From assembly GCF_016313185.1 (NCBI RefSeq), contig NZ_CP066218.1:4898001-4962000 (forward strand): a stretch of DNA of 64,000 nucleotides, given 5' to 3'. The DNA comes from Mycolicibacterium baixiangningiae (GTDB lineage: Bacteria; Actinomycetota; Actinomycetes; Mycobacteriales; Mycobacteriaceae). Shown piece by piece: positions 27,023 through 34,992 of this stretch. The notes under the pieces were generated by a model, which was not told where the DNA came from, made no database searches, and saw nothing but the letters and a program-made list of their open reading frames with translations. Each line of letters begins with the position of its first letter. Positions within the stretch are counted from its first letter, which is position 1. The translations under genes were made by a program, and so were the position numbers.

Positions 27023-27469
27023 TCAGTTGGCGCGCTTGGCCACCTCGAGTACCCGTTTGCGCAATCCGAGGGTCGCGGTGTCCAGGACGCCCCGCGCGGC
27101 GCGGCGCAACAGGAATCCCGGCATCGGCACGACCGGGTCCACGGTGACCTCGAAGCTCACCCGGGTCAGGTCGCCGTCCGGGGCGAGCCGGTAGCGGGCG
27201 TCCTGGGAGCGCTGATAGGTGGAGCTGATCAGCGTCCAGCTGTAACCGTCGTCGTGATAGTTCAGCGCGATTTCCTGGACGTCGGTGATGCCGACCGTCG
27301 CGACCGTGGCCCGGCTGCGCAACGGCCTGCCCTGCCCGTCGCGTTCGAGCACCTCGGAACTGCGGTGCGCCGACGACCACTGCGGCAGCGCTTCGAGATC
27401 CAGCATGACGGCGAGGATTTCGTCGACCGGAGCCTCGATCACGACCTCGCGGGATTCACGAATGGCCAC
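27023..27469 (-). CDS. SRPBCC-family protein, tandem copy 3
   Basis: This 148-residue paralogue starts with GTG, AIRESREVVIEAPVDEILAV, and ends DTATLGLRKRVLEVAKRAN. It is the first gene of the three-gene array. Upstream open sequence has no coding signs. The three copies differ at the N-terminal half, which lines the ligand pocket, more than at the C-terminal helix, suggesting different ligands. Confidence 0.8.
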   Translation of the reverse strand: MAIRESREVVIEAPVDEILAVMLDLEALPQWSSAHRSSEVLERDGQGRPLRSRATVATVGITDVQEIALNYHDDGYSWTLISSTYQRSQDARYRLAPDGDLTRVSFEVTVDPVVPMPGFLLRRAARGVLDTATLGLRKRVLEVAKRAN

Positions 27470-27491
27470 AGCGGCGACCCTACGCGCGGCG

Positions 27492-27505
27492 TAGGGTCGC
27501 CGGGT
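27492..27505 (+). promoter_or_regulatory. -10 element for a leaderless UBP zinc-finger mRNA
   Basis: TAGGGT (27492-27497) ends 8 nt before the ATG at 27506, matching the TAnnnT pattern of leaderless mycobacterial promoters. It lies in the short divergent gap from the SRPBCC array. Confidence 0.45.
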
Positions 27506-27853
27506 ATGACCGAGGCGATCAACCCCGCCGCGCCGCCGAGCGGAACCGGCTGCGCCGAATGCGAAGCCGTCAGCGGCTGGTGGGTACACCTGCGCCGGTG
27601 TGCGGCGTGCGGGCACATCGGATGTTGCGACGACTCGCCGGCTCGCCACGCGTCGGCGCACTGGCGCGAGACGGGGCATCCGATCATCCGGTCGTTCGAG
27701 CCCGGCGAGGACTGGTTCTGGAACTTCGAGACCGACAGCTATTACGACGGACCCGCACTGGCCGATCCGCAGAGCCATCCGGACGACCAACCAGTGCCCG
27801 GACCGCGCGGTCGGGTGCCCTCGGACTGGGTGGCACAGTTGCGCGGCCGGTGA
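27506..27853 (+). CDS. UBP-type zinc-finger protein
   Basis: A 115-residue protein with a ubiquitin-hydrolase-type zinc finger: CAECEAVSGWWVHLRRCAAC near residues 16-35, HIGCCDDSPARHASAHWRE and GHPIIRSFEPGEDWFW. This fold binds C-terminal di-glycine tails in eukaryotes; bacterial stand-alone copies in Actinobacteria have no assigned function. The start is ATG at 27506 without a ribosome site, in line with leaderless translation. Confidence 0.85.
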   Translation: MTEAINPAAPPSGTGCAECEAVSGWWVHLRRCAACGHIGCCDDSPARHASAHWRETGHPIIRSFEPGEDWFWNFETDSYYDGPALADPQSHPDDQPVPGPRGRVPSDWVAQLRGR

Positions 27854-27892
27854 GCGGATCGTTTCCACGCCGCTCCGGCAGGGTATGAGGCC

Positions 27893-28060
27893 GTGGTGAG
27901 CGACGAGCCGAAGACCACCGAGTCCGCCAAGGGTCCCGACAACGCCAGGGACGACGTCATCAGCGATCCGGCCGAAGGCGCCGGCGACCGCGTCGACTGG
28001 TCCAGTGAAGGCGGCGCGACCCCGAGCGGGCCCGCCGACACCGGCGACGACTCGCAGTAA
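27893..28060 (+). CDS. small acidic hypothetical protein
   Basis: A 55-codon frame rich in Asp, Glu, Ser and Gly, with DNARDDVISDPAEGAGDRV near residues 18-36 and DWSSEGGATPSGPA. This is very hydrophilic and probably disordered. I believe similar short proteins occur across mycobacteria, but I cannot name a function. The start is one of two adjacent GTG codons at 27893 or 27896. It is 39 bp after the UBP zinc-finger gene and may be co-transcribed. Confidence 0.65.
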   Translation: MVSDEPKTTESAKGPDNARDDVISDPAEGAGDRVDWSSEGGATPSGPADTGDDSQ

Positions 28061-28064
28061 CCGC

Positions 28065-28139
28065 TCAGTAGATGGTGCTCGCCGGCGACGAAAGCGCCTC
28101 GGCGGCACGGTATCTCGGGGTCCAGCCCAGCTGATCCCG
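28065..28139 (-). pseudogene. 3' remnant of an NAD-dependent epimerase gene
   Basis: A minus-strand segment of about 24 codons reads DQLGWTPRYRAAEALSSP and ends STIY with TGA at 28065-28067. The LGWxPRYxxxEAL segment is typical for the last helix of extended-SDR sugar epimerases and dehydratases. Nothing upstream in this frame resembles the rest of such an enzyme. It is a leftover tail of a deleted gene. Confidence 0.5.
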
Positions 28140-28273
28140 GCCTTGCCGGTGGCCCCGTCGCCGGCGACTCTCAACGACAATTTGCGAGCTTTCCCGCAGG
28201 GCGAACGGGCAAAACGTTGATGATGGGCGCGACGGGGAATAGAAAGAAGATCCATCACACGAAGGGGACCGCG

Positions 28274-29635
28274 ATGCAACTCATCTCGCCGACGGATTCG
28301 ATGTTCCTACTGGTCGAATCGCGCGAGCATCCCATGCACGTCGGCGCCCTGCAGTTGTTCGAGCCGCCGGAGGGGGTGTCGGGGTCGGACTTCCTCCGTG
28401 AAGCCCATCAAGCGATGGTCGACGAACAGGATTTCCAGCCGACGTTCCGCAAGCATCCGGCCAGAGTGCTCGGGGGGATCGCGAACCTGACGTGGGCAGA
28501 GGACGACGACGTCGACCTGGACTACCACCTGCGCCGGTCCGCACTACCCGCGCCGGGGCGCGTGCGCGATCTGCTGGAGCTGACCTCCCGCCTGCACGGG
28601 ACCCTTCTCGACCGGCACCGCCCGCTGTGGGAGGCGCACCTGATCGAAGGGCTCAGCGATGGGCGCTTCGCGGTCTACATCAAATTCCACCACGCGCTGA
28701 TCGACGGGGTGTCGGCGCTGAAGCTGACCCAGCGCGCACTGTCCACCGATCCCACCGACACCCAGTTCCGGGTTCCGTGGAACCTGCCGCACGCACCCCG
28801 GCCGGCTCCGGAAGAAGCCTCCACCCTGCAGAAGATCACCCGCACGATGGGATCGGTTGCCGGGCTGGCGCCCTCGGCACTGTCGCTGGCGCGTTCCGCG
28901 CTGCTCGAACAACAACTCACCCTGCCGTTCGGGGCGCCGCGGACCATGTTCAACGTGCCCATCGGTGGGGCCCGCCGCGTGGCGGCGCAGTCCTGGCCGT
29001 TGGAGCGCATCCGCAACGTCAAGGCCGCGGCCGGAGTCACCGTCAACGACACGGTGCTCGCGATGTGTGCCGGCGCCCTGCGCGGTTACCTCATCGAGCA
29101 GGACGCGCTGCCCGACGCACCCCTGATCGCCATGGTTCCGGTCAGCCTGCGGACCGAGGCCGAAGCCGACACCGGCGGGAACATGACCGGCATCATGCTG
29201 TGCAACCTCGCCACCGACATCGTCGACCCGGCGAAGCGCCTCGATGCCATCAGCACGTCGATGCGCAACAACAAGAAGGTCTTCTCCGAGTTGCCACGGA
29301 CGCAGCAGTTGGCGTTGTCGGCGACGATGCTCGCGCCGCTGGGTCTGGGTGCCGTTCCGGGATTCGTCTCGACCGCACCGCCGCCGTTCAACATCGTCAT
29401 CTCCAATGTGCCCGGCACCCGGGAGCCGATGTACTGGAACGGCGCCCGGCTCGACGGCAACTATCCGCTGTCGATCGCCCTCGACGGGCAGGCGGTCAAC
29501 ATCACCCTTGCCAACAACGCGGACAATCTGGACTTCGGCCTGGTCGCCGCCCGAGGCAGCGTGCCCCACATGCAACGGTTGCTCGGCCACCTCGAGGACT
29601 CGCTGAAGGAACTGGAGCGCGCCGTCGGCGTGTGA
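28274..29635 (+). CDS. wax ester synthase/diacylglycerol acyltransferase (WS/DGAT)
   Basis: A 453-residue acyltransferase that makes triacylglycerol or wax esters from acyl-CoA at the membrane or lipid droplet. The N-terminus LISPTDSMFLLVESREHPMH is standard, the active site HHALIDG lies near residues 136-142, and the C-terminal domain has NIVISNVPGTREPMYWNGAR and NYPLSIALDGQAVNITL. AAGGGG lies before the ATG at 28274; the earlier in-frame start lacks this. Mycobacteria carry many copies; this one is followed at once by a convergent tetR gene. Confidence 0.92.
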   Translation: MQLISPTDSMFLLVESREHPMHVGALQLFEPPEGVSGSDFLREAHQAMVDEQDFQPTFRKHPARVLGGIANLTWAEDDDVDLDYHLRRSALPAPGRVRDLLELTSRLHGTLLDRHRPLWEAHLIEGLSDGRFAVYIKFHHALIDGVSALKLTQRALSTDPTDTQFRVPWNLPHAPRPAPEEASTLQKITRTMGSVAGLAPSALSLARSALLEQQLTLPFGAPRTMFNVPIGGARRVAAQSWPLERIRNVKAAAGVTVNDTVLAMCAGALRGYLIEQDALPDAPLIAMVPVSLRTEAEADTGGNMTGIMLCNLATDIVDPAKRLDAISTSMRNNKKVFSELPRTQQLALSATMLAPLGLGAVPGFVSTAPPPFNIVISNVPGTREPMYWNGARLDGNYPLSIALDGQAVNITLANNADNLDFGLVAARGSVPHMQRLLGHLEDSLKELERAVGV

Positions 29636-29639
29636 CGGG

Positions 29640-30251
29640 TCAGGCCTGGTCCGGGCGCAGCAGGGCGATCGACGCGGCGACGGCCTCGTCGGTGATGTCG
29701 CTCATCGCGCCGCCGTCCTCGACGGTGATGGCGGTCAGTTCGCGCAGGCCGCCGAGCAACATGACGACGCGCGGACGCGAGACGGGGCCGATGCCCGCGG
29801 AGTGGAACTCGTCGGTGTCGCCGAGCGCCTGCACCATCGTGATGAAGTTCTCCGTCACCTCGCGCTGCAGATCGCGCGCCGCCGCGCCGATGGCCGGCAG
29901 GTCGCGGGTGGCGCTCAACATCAGCGCTGAGCGCGACTCCGCCGAGGAGATCCAGGCCTCGATGGCCTGCCGCACCTGGACCCGCCACGGCGAGTTGGGG
30001 TCGACCGCGGCCGAGATCTGCTGGACCTGGTCCGCGTAAGCCTCGGCGAGCAGCGCCAGGAAACAGGCCTCGCGGCCGTCGAAGTGTTCGTAGAAGGTGC
30101 GCCGCGACGTGCGGGCCCGCCGCACGATGTCGGCGACGGTGGTCTTCTGGTAGCCGTCCTCGGCGATCGACTCTTCGAGCGCGTCGAGGAGCCGCTGGCG
30201 GAAGTTGTTCTTGTCGTCCAGCGCGCCGGGCGCCTCCGATGTCACGGTCAT
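29640..30251 (-). CDS. TetR-family transcriptional regulator
   Basis: A 203-residue regulator with the helix-turn-helix RQRLLDALEESIAEDGYQKT, TVADIVRRARTSRRTFYEHF and DGREACFLAL. The ATG at 30251 is taken in place of an upstream in-frame start because the family N-terminus fits. It converges with the WS/DGAT gene, 4 bp apart at the stops, so it may control it or something else nearby. The ligand is unknown. Confidence 0.85.
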   Translation of the reverse strand: MTVTSEAPGALDDKNNFRQRLLDALEESIAEDGYQKTTVADIVRRARTSRRTFYEHFDGREACFLALLAEAYADQVQQISAAVDPNSPWRVQVRQAIEAWISSAESRSALMLSATRDLPAIGAAARDLQREVTENFITMVQALGDTDEFHSAGIGPVSRPRVVMLLGGLRELTAITVEDGGAMSDITDEAVAASIALLRPDQA

Positions 30252-30310
30252 GTCAGCGAGAATCGTACGGCTGCGCGTGACGAGAACAGCGGGAAGGACC
30301 ACTGTTGTGG

Positions 30311-30384
30311 TGGCCAGGGCCGGGATCGAACCGGCGACCTTCCGCTTTTCAGGCGGACGCTCGTACCAACTGAGCTACCTGGCC
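30311..30384 (-). tRNA. tRNA-Phe (GAA anticodon)
   Basis: A 74-nt tRNA on the minus strand. The acceptor GGCCAGG pairs with CCTGGCC, the anticodon loop is CTGAAAA and the T-arm holds GGTTCGATCC. CCA is encoded at 30308-30310. Confidence 0.97.
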
Positions 30385-30429
30385 GGAAGGCACCGGCCCG
30401 TTGAGAGCCTCAATGCCTCGCCGTGATGG

Positions 30430-30503
30430 CGACCCTGACGGGACTCGAACCCGCGACCTCCGCCGTGACAGGGCGGCGCGCTAACCAACTGCGCCACAGG
30501 GCC
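30430..30503 (-). tRNA. tRNA-Asp (GTC anticodon)
   Basis: A 74-nt tRNA on the minus strand with acceptor GGCCCTG, matched on the 3' side by CAGGGTC (first pair G-C, one G-U), anticodon loop CTGTCAC, and T-arm GGTTCGAGTCC. CCA is encoded at 30427-30429. Confidence 0.96.
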
Positions 30504-30553
30504 TTACTTTCCTGCGTGTACTACCTCGCTCCGACGTTGCCGTCGCTGCGATG

Positions 30554-30626
30554 TACCCCCAACGGGATTCGAACCCGTGCTACCGCCGTGAAAGGGCGGC
30601 GTCCTAGGCCACTAGACGATGGGGGC
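30554..30626 (-). tRNA. tRNA-Glu (TTC anticodon)
   Basis: A 73-nt tRNA on the minus strand with anticodon loop CTTTCAC closed by CCGCC/GGCGG and T-arm GGTTCGAATCC. The first acceptor pair is G-U, and CCA is not encoded. It is clustered with the Asp and Phe genes. Confidence 0.96.
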
Positions 30627-30749
30627 CTAATCCGAATTCCTCCGGGGTACTCGCAACTTCGTTCCGCTGGGAGCTTCGATAGCTTAGGACACCGGTAGCT
30701 CAAACCCAAAACCAGGGTCGGCACCGGACCCAGTATTGTGGTGCACCGC

Positions 30750-30822
30750 GCCCCTATAGCTCAGTTGGTAGAGCTACGGACTTTTAATCCGCAGGTCGTA
30801 GGTTCGAGCCCTACTGGGGGCA
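30750..30822 (+). tRNA. tRNA-Lys (TTT anticodon)
   Basis: A 73-nt tRNA on the plus strand, divergent from the Glu-Asp-Phe group. The acceptor GCCCCTA pairs with TGGGGGC (one U-G), the anticodon loop is CTTTTAA, and the T-arm holds GGTTCGAGCC. CCA is encoded at 30823-30825. Confidence 0.97.
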
Positions 30823-30868
30823 CCACGGAATCGTCGCAGTCAGCGGCATTCCGCCGTGCCGCACGCGT

Positions 30869-31567
30869 CTACTTCAACGATGCGACGTGATCCGCGACGA
30901 CGAGTTCCGCGACCTCGGTCAGCTTCGTGTTGGTGTCCTGCGAGACCTCGAGCATCATCCGGAAAGCCTGCAATGAATCGACCTGAGCACGGTGCATCAG
31001 GATGCCCTTGGCCTGCCCGATCGCGTCACGACTGGCGAGCGCCCTGTCGAACTGCGCTTCAGCTGCCGAACCTGCCATAGCCACCGAGGCGTGTTGGGCC
31101 AGGACGTCGCCGACGAGGGTGGACTCATCATCGAAGACACGCGCTTCATCGGCGTAGAGGTTGAGCGCGCCGAGATTGCCCCTCTGAATGAAGAGCTGAA
31201 ACGACAGAGAGCTCTTCACGCCCCGGTCCAGCGCTGCAGCGGTGAAACGCGGCCACCGACCGTCTGCGGCCATATCGGCGATGTGGACGGTGCGGTGTTC
31301 ACGCAACGCGCCCAGGCTGGGACCCTCGTCCATCGCTGTCTGTAGAGAATCCAATTGGGCGACGACGTCTGAGCTCGGCACGACCGGGGTCACCTCACGT
31401 CCGTGAACGACGGAGATGCCTGCGTGCCGCACGCCCGGAATGATCTTCACGGCGGCGTTGACGATCACCCGCAACGTGGCATCACCTTGCGAAGTGCCCT
31501 GCAGTTCCACGGCGAGGTCGCCGAAGGCCCGTATCAGTCTTCGCTCGTGCGACGCCTCTTCCCCCAC
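30869..31567 (-). CDS. GAF-ANTAR RNA-binding antiterminator-like regulator
   Basis: A 232-residue protein with a GAF sensory domain (about residues 25-165, including GVRHAGISVVHG and DEGPSLGALREHRTVHIADM) and a C-terminal ANTAR domain (about 172-225) reading ASRDAIGQAKGILMHRAQVD and then AFRMMLEVSQDTNTKL. ANTAR domains bind paired RNA hairpins and stop premature termination. Mycobacteria have several such GAF-ANTAR proteins; the signal is unknown. It is followed in the same direction by no gene before the tRNA-Lys. Confidence 0.88.
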   Translation of the reverse strand: MGEEASHERRLIRAFGDLAVELQGTSQGDATLRVIVNAAVKIIPGVRHAGISVVHGREVTPVVPSSDVVAQLDSLQTAMDEGPSLGALREHRTVHIADMAADGRWPRFTAAALDRGVKSSLSFQLFIQRGNLGALNLYADEARVFDDESTLVGDVLAQHASVAMAGSAAEAQFDRALASRDAIGQAKGILMHRAQVDSLQAFRMMLEVSQDTNTKLTEVAELVVADHVASLK

Positions 31568-31659
31568 CTGCCCACCGTAGGCGATTTCTCATGGGCTGAC
31601 GGTCCGGAAGGCAGACTTCATGAGGCCGTAAGGAGTGCGCGGGAGACGCGGTGCGAGCC

Positions 31660-32025
31660 CTACGCGGTGCGCGCCGTCGCGATGTCGTCGGCCAACGGCG
31701 CGACCACCCCGATGATCTCGGTGACCAGCGGCTTGGGGACTCCGGCGGCGTTCAGCGTGTCGGTGAGGTGGCCGGCGACGAGATTGAAGTGATGCACCGT
31801 GATGCCGCGGCCCTGATGGACTTGGCGCATCGGCGCCCCGGTGTACGGCTCCGGCCCGCCGAGCGCAGCGGCGAAGAACTCCACCTGCTTGCCTTTGAGC
31901 CGGGCCATGTTGGTGCCGGTGAAGAACCCCGCGAGTTGGCCGTCGGCCAGGACGCGGCGGTAGAAGTCCTCGACGACGCCCTCGAGTGCCTCGGCGCCGC
32001 CGATCTGCTCGTAGATCGTGGTCAT
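31660..32025 (-). CDS. glbN: truncated haemoglobin, group I
   Basis: A 121-residue protein typical of trHbN. It begins [20 protein letters not shown] with the Tyr and Phe of the B-helix pocket (FYRRVL), and has the E-helix segment [20 protein letters not shown] and the proximal His region [15 protein letters not shown]. Group I globins in mycobacteria detoxify nitric oxide to nitrate using bound oxygen. The ATG at 32025 is chosen from the family start; upstream frame is not coding. Confidence 0.92.
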   Translation of the reverse strand: MTTIYEQIGGAEALEGVVEDFYRRVLADGQLAGFFTGTNMARLKGKQVEFFAAALGGPEPYTGAPMRQVHQGRGITVHHFNLVAGHLTDTLNAAGVPKPLVTEIIGVVAPLADDIATARTA

Positions 32026-32092
32026 GCACCGAGCAAAGTCGGCCACCGTTGCATGGCAGTTGCGCCGTTGTACCGGCGGCGCTAAGAACCGC

Positions 32093-33097
32093 TCACACCT
32101 TCGGGCTGTAGTGCATGGGACTGTCCCGGTATTCGACGGGCGGAAGGTTGCGAGCCGGCGTGTGCACCAGCGGCGCGTCGGCCGGCAGCCGGCCACCTTC
32201 GCGGTCCCAGCCGGCGCGGGCGCGCGGGTGGTAGCGCCTGCGCTCGGGCATCAGCTTGAACACCCGGTTCACTACGCGACCGAACAGCCGGTGAAGCCGC
32301 TCATCGCGCCGGGACCAGCTGTACCCCATCAGTTCCCGCACCGGCGGGTCGTACAGGCCGACGGTCACCCACACCGCGAACCGTCCGAGCACCTCGAGCT
32401 GCATTTTCCACAGCCAGTCCGGAACCCATTGCAGGGACGGATGTTTCGGCATCGTCGACAGGTCGAGCACTTCGCGCGCCGCCCAGTTGTTCTCCAACAC
32501 GTTGCGGCACATGTGATCCCAGTACTCCTGGAATTGCTCCCACGTCTCGGGCACCGGCCGCATGCTCATCCCGTACATCCGGTACCAGGTGAGGTGCTCG
32601 TCGAACAGTTGGCGTTTCTGCGCTTCGGTGAGCCCGTCGCCGAAGCGCTCGGCGGTCAGGATCGTGCCCATGAAGAACGTCGAGTGCGCCCAGTAGAAGA
32701 CGTCGGGGTTCAGCGCGCTGTAGCGACGCCCCTGATCGTCGACGCCCTTGATGCCGATGTGGTAGTCGCGCACCTCGGCGCCGGTCTGCGGGGCGCGATC
32801 GCCGTCGAACACCACCCCGCCGATCGGGTAGAGCGAGCGCAGCAGACGCGGCATCCGCTCGAGGAAGAAGATCGAGTGCTGCTGTACGGCGGCGCCGAGC
32901 TGGGGATGCATGTTCTGCATCGACCCCGCCCACGGTCCCTGGAGCAGACCGCGCCAGTCTCCGAACAGCTTCCACGTCAGGGAGTCGGGCCCCAGCGGCG
33001 GCGGGCCGTCGTAACCACCCGAGGACACCGGACATCCGCCGGCCACAGGCGCGGATTCGCTGGCCGGGACGGGTACCGCAGACGTATCTTGACTCAC
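32093..33097 (-). CDS. MpaB/DUF2236-family oxygenase-like protein
   Basis: A 334-residue DUF2236 protein, related to MpaB and to rubber oxygenase Lcp haem enzymes. It has [20 protein letters not shown] near 75-95, [13 protein letters not shown] near 135-150, and [20 protein letters not shown] near 170-190, where family members place metal or haem ligands. The reaction is unknown. It is divergent from a tetR gene that overlaps its likely promoter. Confidence 0.8.
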   Translation of the reverse strand: MSQDTSAVPVPASESAPVAGGCPVSSGGYDGPPPLGPDSLTWKLFGDWRGLLQGPWAGSMQNMHPQLGAAVQQHSIFFLERMPRLLRSLYPIGGVVFDGDRAPQTGAEVRDYHIGIKGVDDQGRRYSALNPDVFYWAHSTFFMGTILTAERFGDGLTEAQKRQLFDEHLTWYRMYGMSMRPVPETWEQFQEYWDHMCRNVLENNWAAREVLDLSTMPKHPSLQWVPDWLWKMQLEVLGRFAVWVTVGLYDPPVRELMGYSWSRRDERLHRLFGRVVNRVFKLMPERRRYHPRARAGWDREGGRLPADAPLVHTPARNLPPVEYRDSPMHYSPKV

Positions 33098-33121
33098 TGG
33101 TGCACTTCCTGTCGGCGTCAG

Positions 33122-33138
33122 TGACTAACTTTTGACTA
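33122..33138. promoter_or_regulatory. TGACTA direct repeats, possible operator
   Basis: TGACTA occurs at 33122-33127 and again at 33133-33138, 11 bp apart, on the same DNA face, between the divergent oxygenase and tetR starts. The second copy extends to TTGACTA, close to a -35 element for tetR. Confidence 0.4.
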
Positions 33139-33169
33139 CATGCGTTGTCACGGCGAGCTTAGGAGCGAT

Positions 33170-33754
33170 GTGAATTCCGGTCAACGACGCGGACGCTGGT
33201 CCGGGGTCCCCCTGCAGGACCGCCAGGCGTTGCGCCGCGACGAGCTCATCGCCGCCGGCGTGCAGCTCCTCGGCAGCGCGGCCGGTTCGGGACTGACCGT
33301 GCGCGCGGTCTGCCGCGAGGCCGGGCTGACCGAACGCTACTTCTATGAAAGCTTCGTCGACCGTGACCAATTCGTGCGCGCGGCCTACGACGACGTCTGC
33401 ACCCGGGCGATGTCGACCCTGCTCAACGCCGAGACGCCGCGCGATGCCGTCGAACGCTTTGTGGCACTGATGGTCGACGATCCCACCCGCGGGCGGGTGC
33501 TGCTGCTGGCGCCGGCCTCCGAGCCCGTCCTCACCCAGTCCGGCGCGGAGTGGATGCCGAACTTCATCGACCTGGTGCAGCGCAAGCTCACCCGCATCAC
33601 CGACCCGGCCGTCCAGGCGATGGTGGCCACCGGACTGATCGGTGCGCTGACCGCGTTGTTCACCGCTTATCTGGACAGCCGGCTGAGCGCCACCCGCGAA
33701 CAGTTCATCGACTACTGCGTCGACATGCTGCTGAGCAGGGTGTCGAGCCACTGA
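33170..33754 (+). CDS. TetR-family transcriptional regulator
   Basis: About 194 residues with an N-terminal helix-turn-helix: RRDELIAAGVQLLGSAAGSG, TVRAVCREAGLTERYFYESF and VDRDQFVRAAYDDV. The GTG at 33170 has AGGAG 4 nt upstream; an ATG at 33140 would add ten residues but has no ribosome site. It is divergent from the DUF2236 gene and probably its repressor, by the usual arrangement. Confidence 0.85.
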   Translation: MNSGQRRGRWSGVPLQDRQALRRDELIAAGVQLLGSAAGSGLTVRAVCREAGLTERYFYESFVDRDQFVRAAYDDVCTRAMSTLLNAETPRDAVERFVALMVDDPTRGRVLLLAPASEPVLTQSGAEWMPNFIDLVQRKLTRITDPAVQAMVATGLIGALTALFTAYLDSRLSATREQFIDYCVDMLLSRVSSH

Positions 33755-33849
33755 CACCGGGGTGGCCACGTCAGATCCGGGTACTCCGGGCGATATCGGA
33801 GAGCCCGAGAAAGTGGTCCCGGGTGCGTAAATGCGTGCTGGTGACCCAC

Positions 33850-33880
33850 GTGACAGTCGCCGGACGAAACTTGATGTCAC
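33850..33880. promoter_or_regulatory. GTGACA/TGTCAC inverted repeat upstream of desA1
   Basis: GTGACA (33850-33855) and TGTCAC (33875-33880) form an inverted repeat with a 19-nt spacer, 85-115 bp before the desA1 start. Mycobacterial desaturase genes are controlled by a TetR-family repressor (MadR), but I cannot confirm its site from memory. Confidence 0.35.
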
Positions 33881-33964
33881 CGACGTACACAGATATGTTG
33901 AGTGCAACCAAGAGGCACAGATAGATAGCGCCGACGGGCTCCCGACGCGAGGAGGACAACGGGA

Positions 33965-34960
33965 ATGCACGAGAACCTGACCGACCTGCACCTGCTGCAC
34001 GAGTTGGAGCCGGTGGTCGAGAAACTGCTCAACCGGCACCTGACCATGCGCAAGGACTGGAATCCGCACGACTTCATTCCGTGGTCGGACGGCAAGAACT
34101 ATTACGCTCTGGGCGGTCAGGACTGGGACCCCGAGCAGACCAAGCTCTCGGAAGTCGCCCGGACCGCGATGGTGCAGAACCTGCTGACCGAGGACAACCT
34201 GCCGTCGTATCACCGCGAGATTGCGATGAACATGAGCATGGACGGCGCGTGGGGTCAGTGGGTGAACCGGTGGACCGCCGAGGAGAACCGCCACGGCATC
34301 GCGCTGCGCGACTACCTCGTCGTCACCCGCTCGGTCGATCCCGTAGAGCTCGAGGAGCTGCGCGTCGAGCAGATGACCCGCGGCTTCTCCCCGGGCCAGA
34401 ACCAGCAGGGCGACCTGTTCGCGGAGAGTGTGTTCGACTCGGTGATCTACGTGACCTTCCAGGAACTCGCGACCCGTGTCTCGCACCGCAACACCGGTAA
34501 GGCCTGTAACGACCCGATCGCCGACCAGCTGTTGCAGCGCGTCTCGGCCGACGAGAACCTGCACATGATCTTCTACCGCGACGTGTCCGAGGCCGGCTTC
34601 GACGTCGCCCCCGACCAGGCCATGCATTCACTGCACCGGGTGCTGCGCAACTTCAAGATGCCCGGATACACCGTGCCGGAGTTCCGCCGCAAGGCGGTGA
34701 TCATCGCCGTCGGCGGCGTCTACGACCCGCGGATCCACCTCGACGACGTGGTCCGTCCGGTGCTCAAGAAGTGGCGCATCTTCGAGCGTGAGGACTTCAC
34801 CGGCGAGGCCGCCCGCATGCGTGACGACCTCGGCGTGCTGGTCACCGAACTCGAGGAGACATGCGAGAAGTTCGAGAACGCCAAGCAGAAGCGCCTCGAA
34901 CGCGAAGCCAAGATGGCCGAGAAGAAGGCCAGTAAGGTCCTCGCGTCATCAGCGTCGTAG
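33965..34960 (+). CDS. desA1: acyl-ACP desaturase DesA1-like
   Basis: A 331-residue ferritin-like di-iron desaturase that introduces a double bond into acyl-ACP chains, required for mycolic acid precursors. The two iron motifs are visible: the first helix pair at WTAEENRHG near residues 103-111 and the second at SADENLHMIFY near 198-208, both E-x2-H type. GAGGACAACGGGA precedes the ATG. The C-terminal 40 residues are Lys/Glu/Ala-rich, probably a flexible helix. The order desA1-dus-LCP-phoU is that of M. tuberculosis Rv0824c-Rv0821c. Confidence 0.95.
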   Translation: MHENLTDLHLLHELEPVVEKLLNRHLTMRKDWNPHDFIPWSDGKNYYALGGQDWDPEQTKLSEVARTAMVQNLLTEDNLPSYHREIAMNMSMDGAWGQWVNRWTAEENRHGIALRDYLVVTRSVDPVELEELRVEQMTRGFSPGQNQQGDLFAESVFDSVIYVTFQELATRVSHRNTGKACNDPIADQLLQRVSADENLHMIFYRDVSEAGFDVAPDQAMHSLHRVLRNFKMPGYTVPEFRRKAVIIAVGGVYDPRIHLDDVVRPVLKKWRIFEREDFTGEAARMRDDLGVLVTELEETCEKFENAKQKRLEREAKMAEKKASKVLASSAS

Positions 34961-34992
34961 CCCCGCCCGCCGATACGGCCCGGTCCGCGCCG

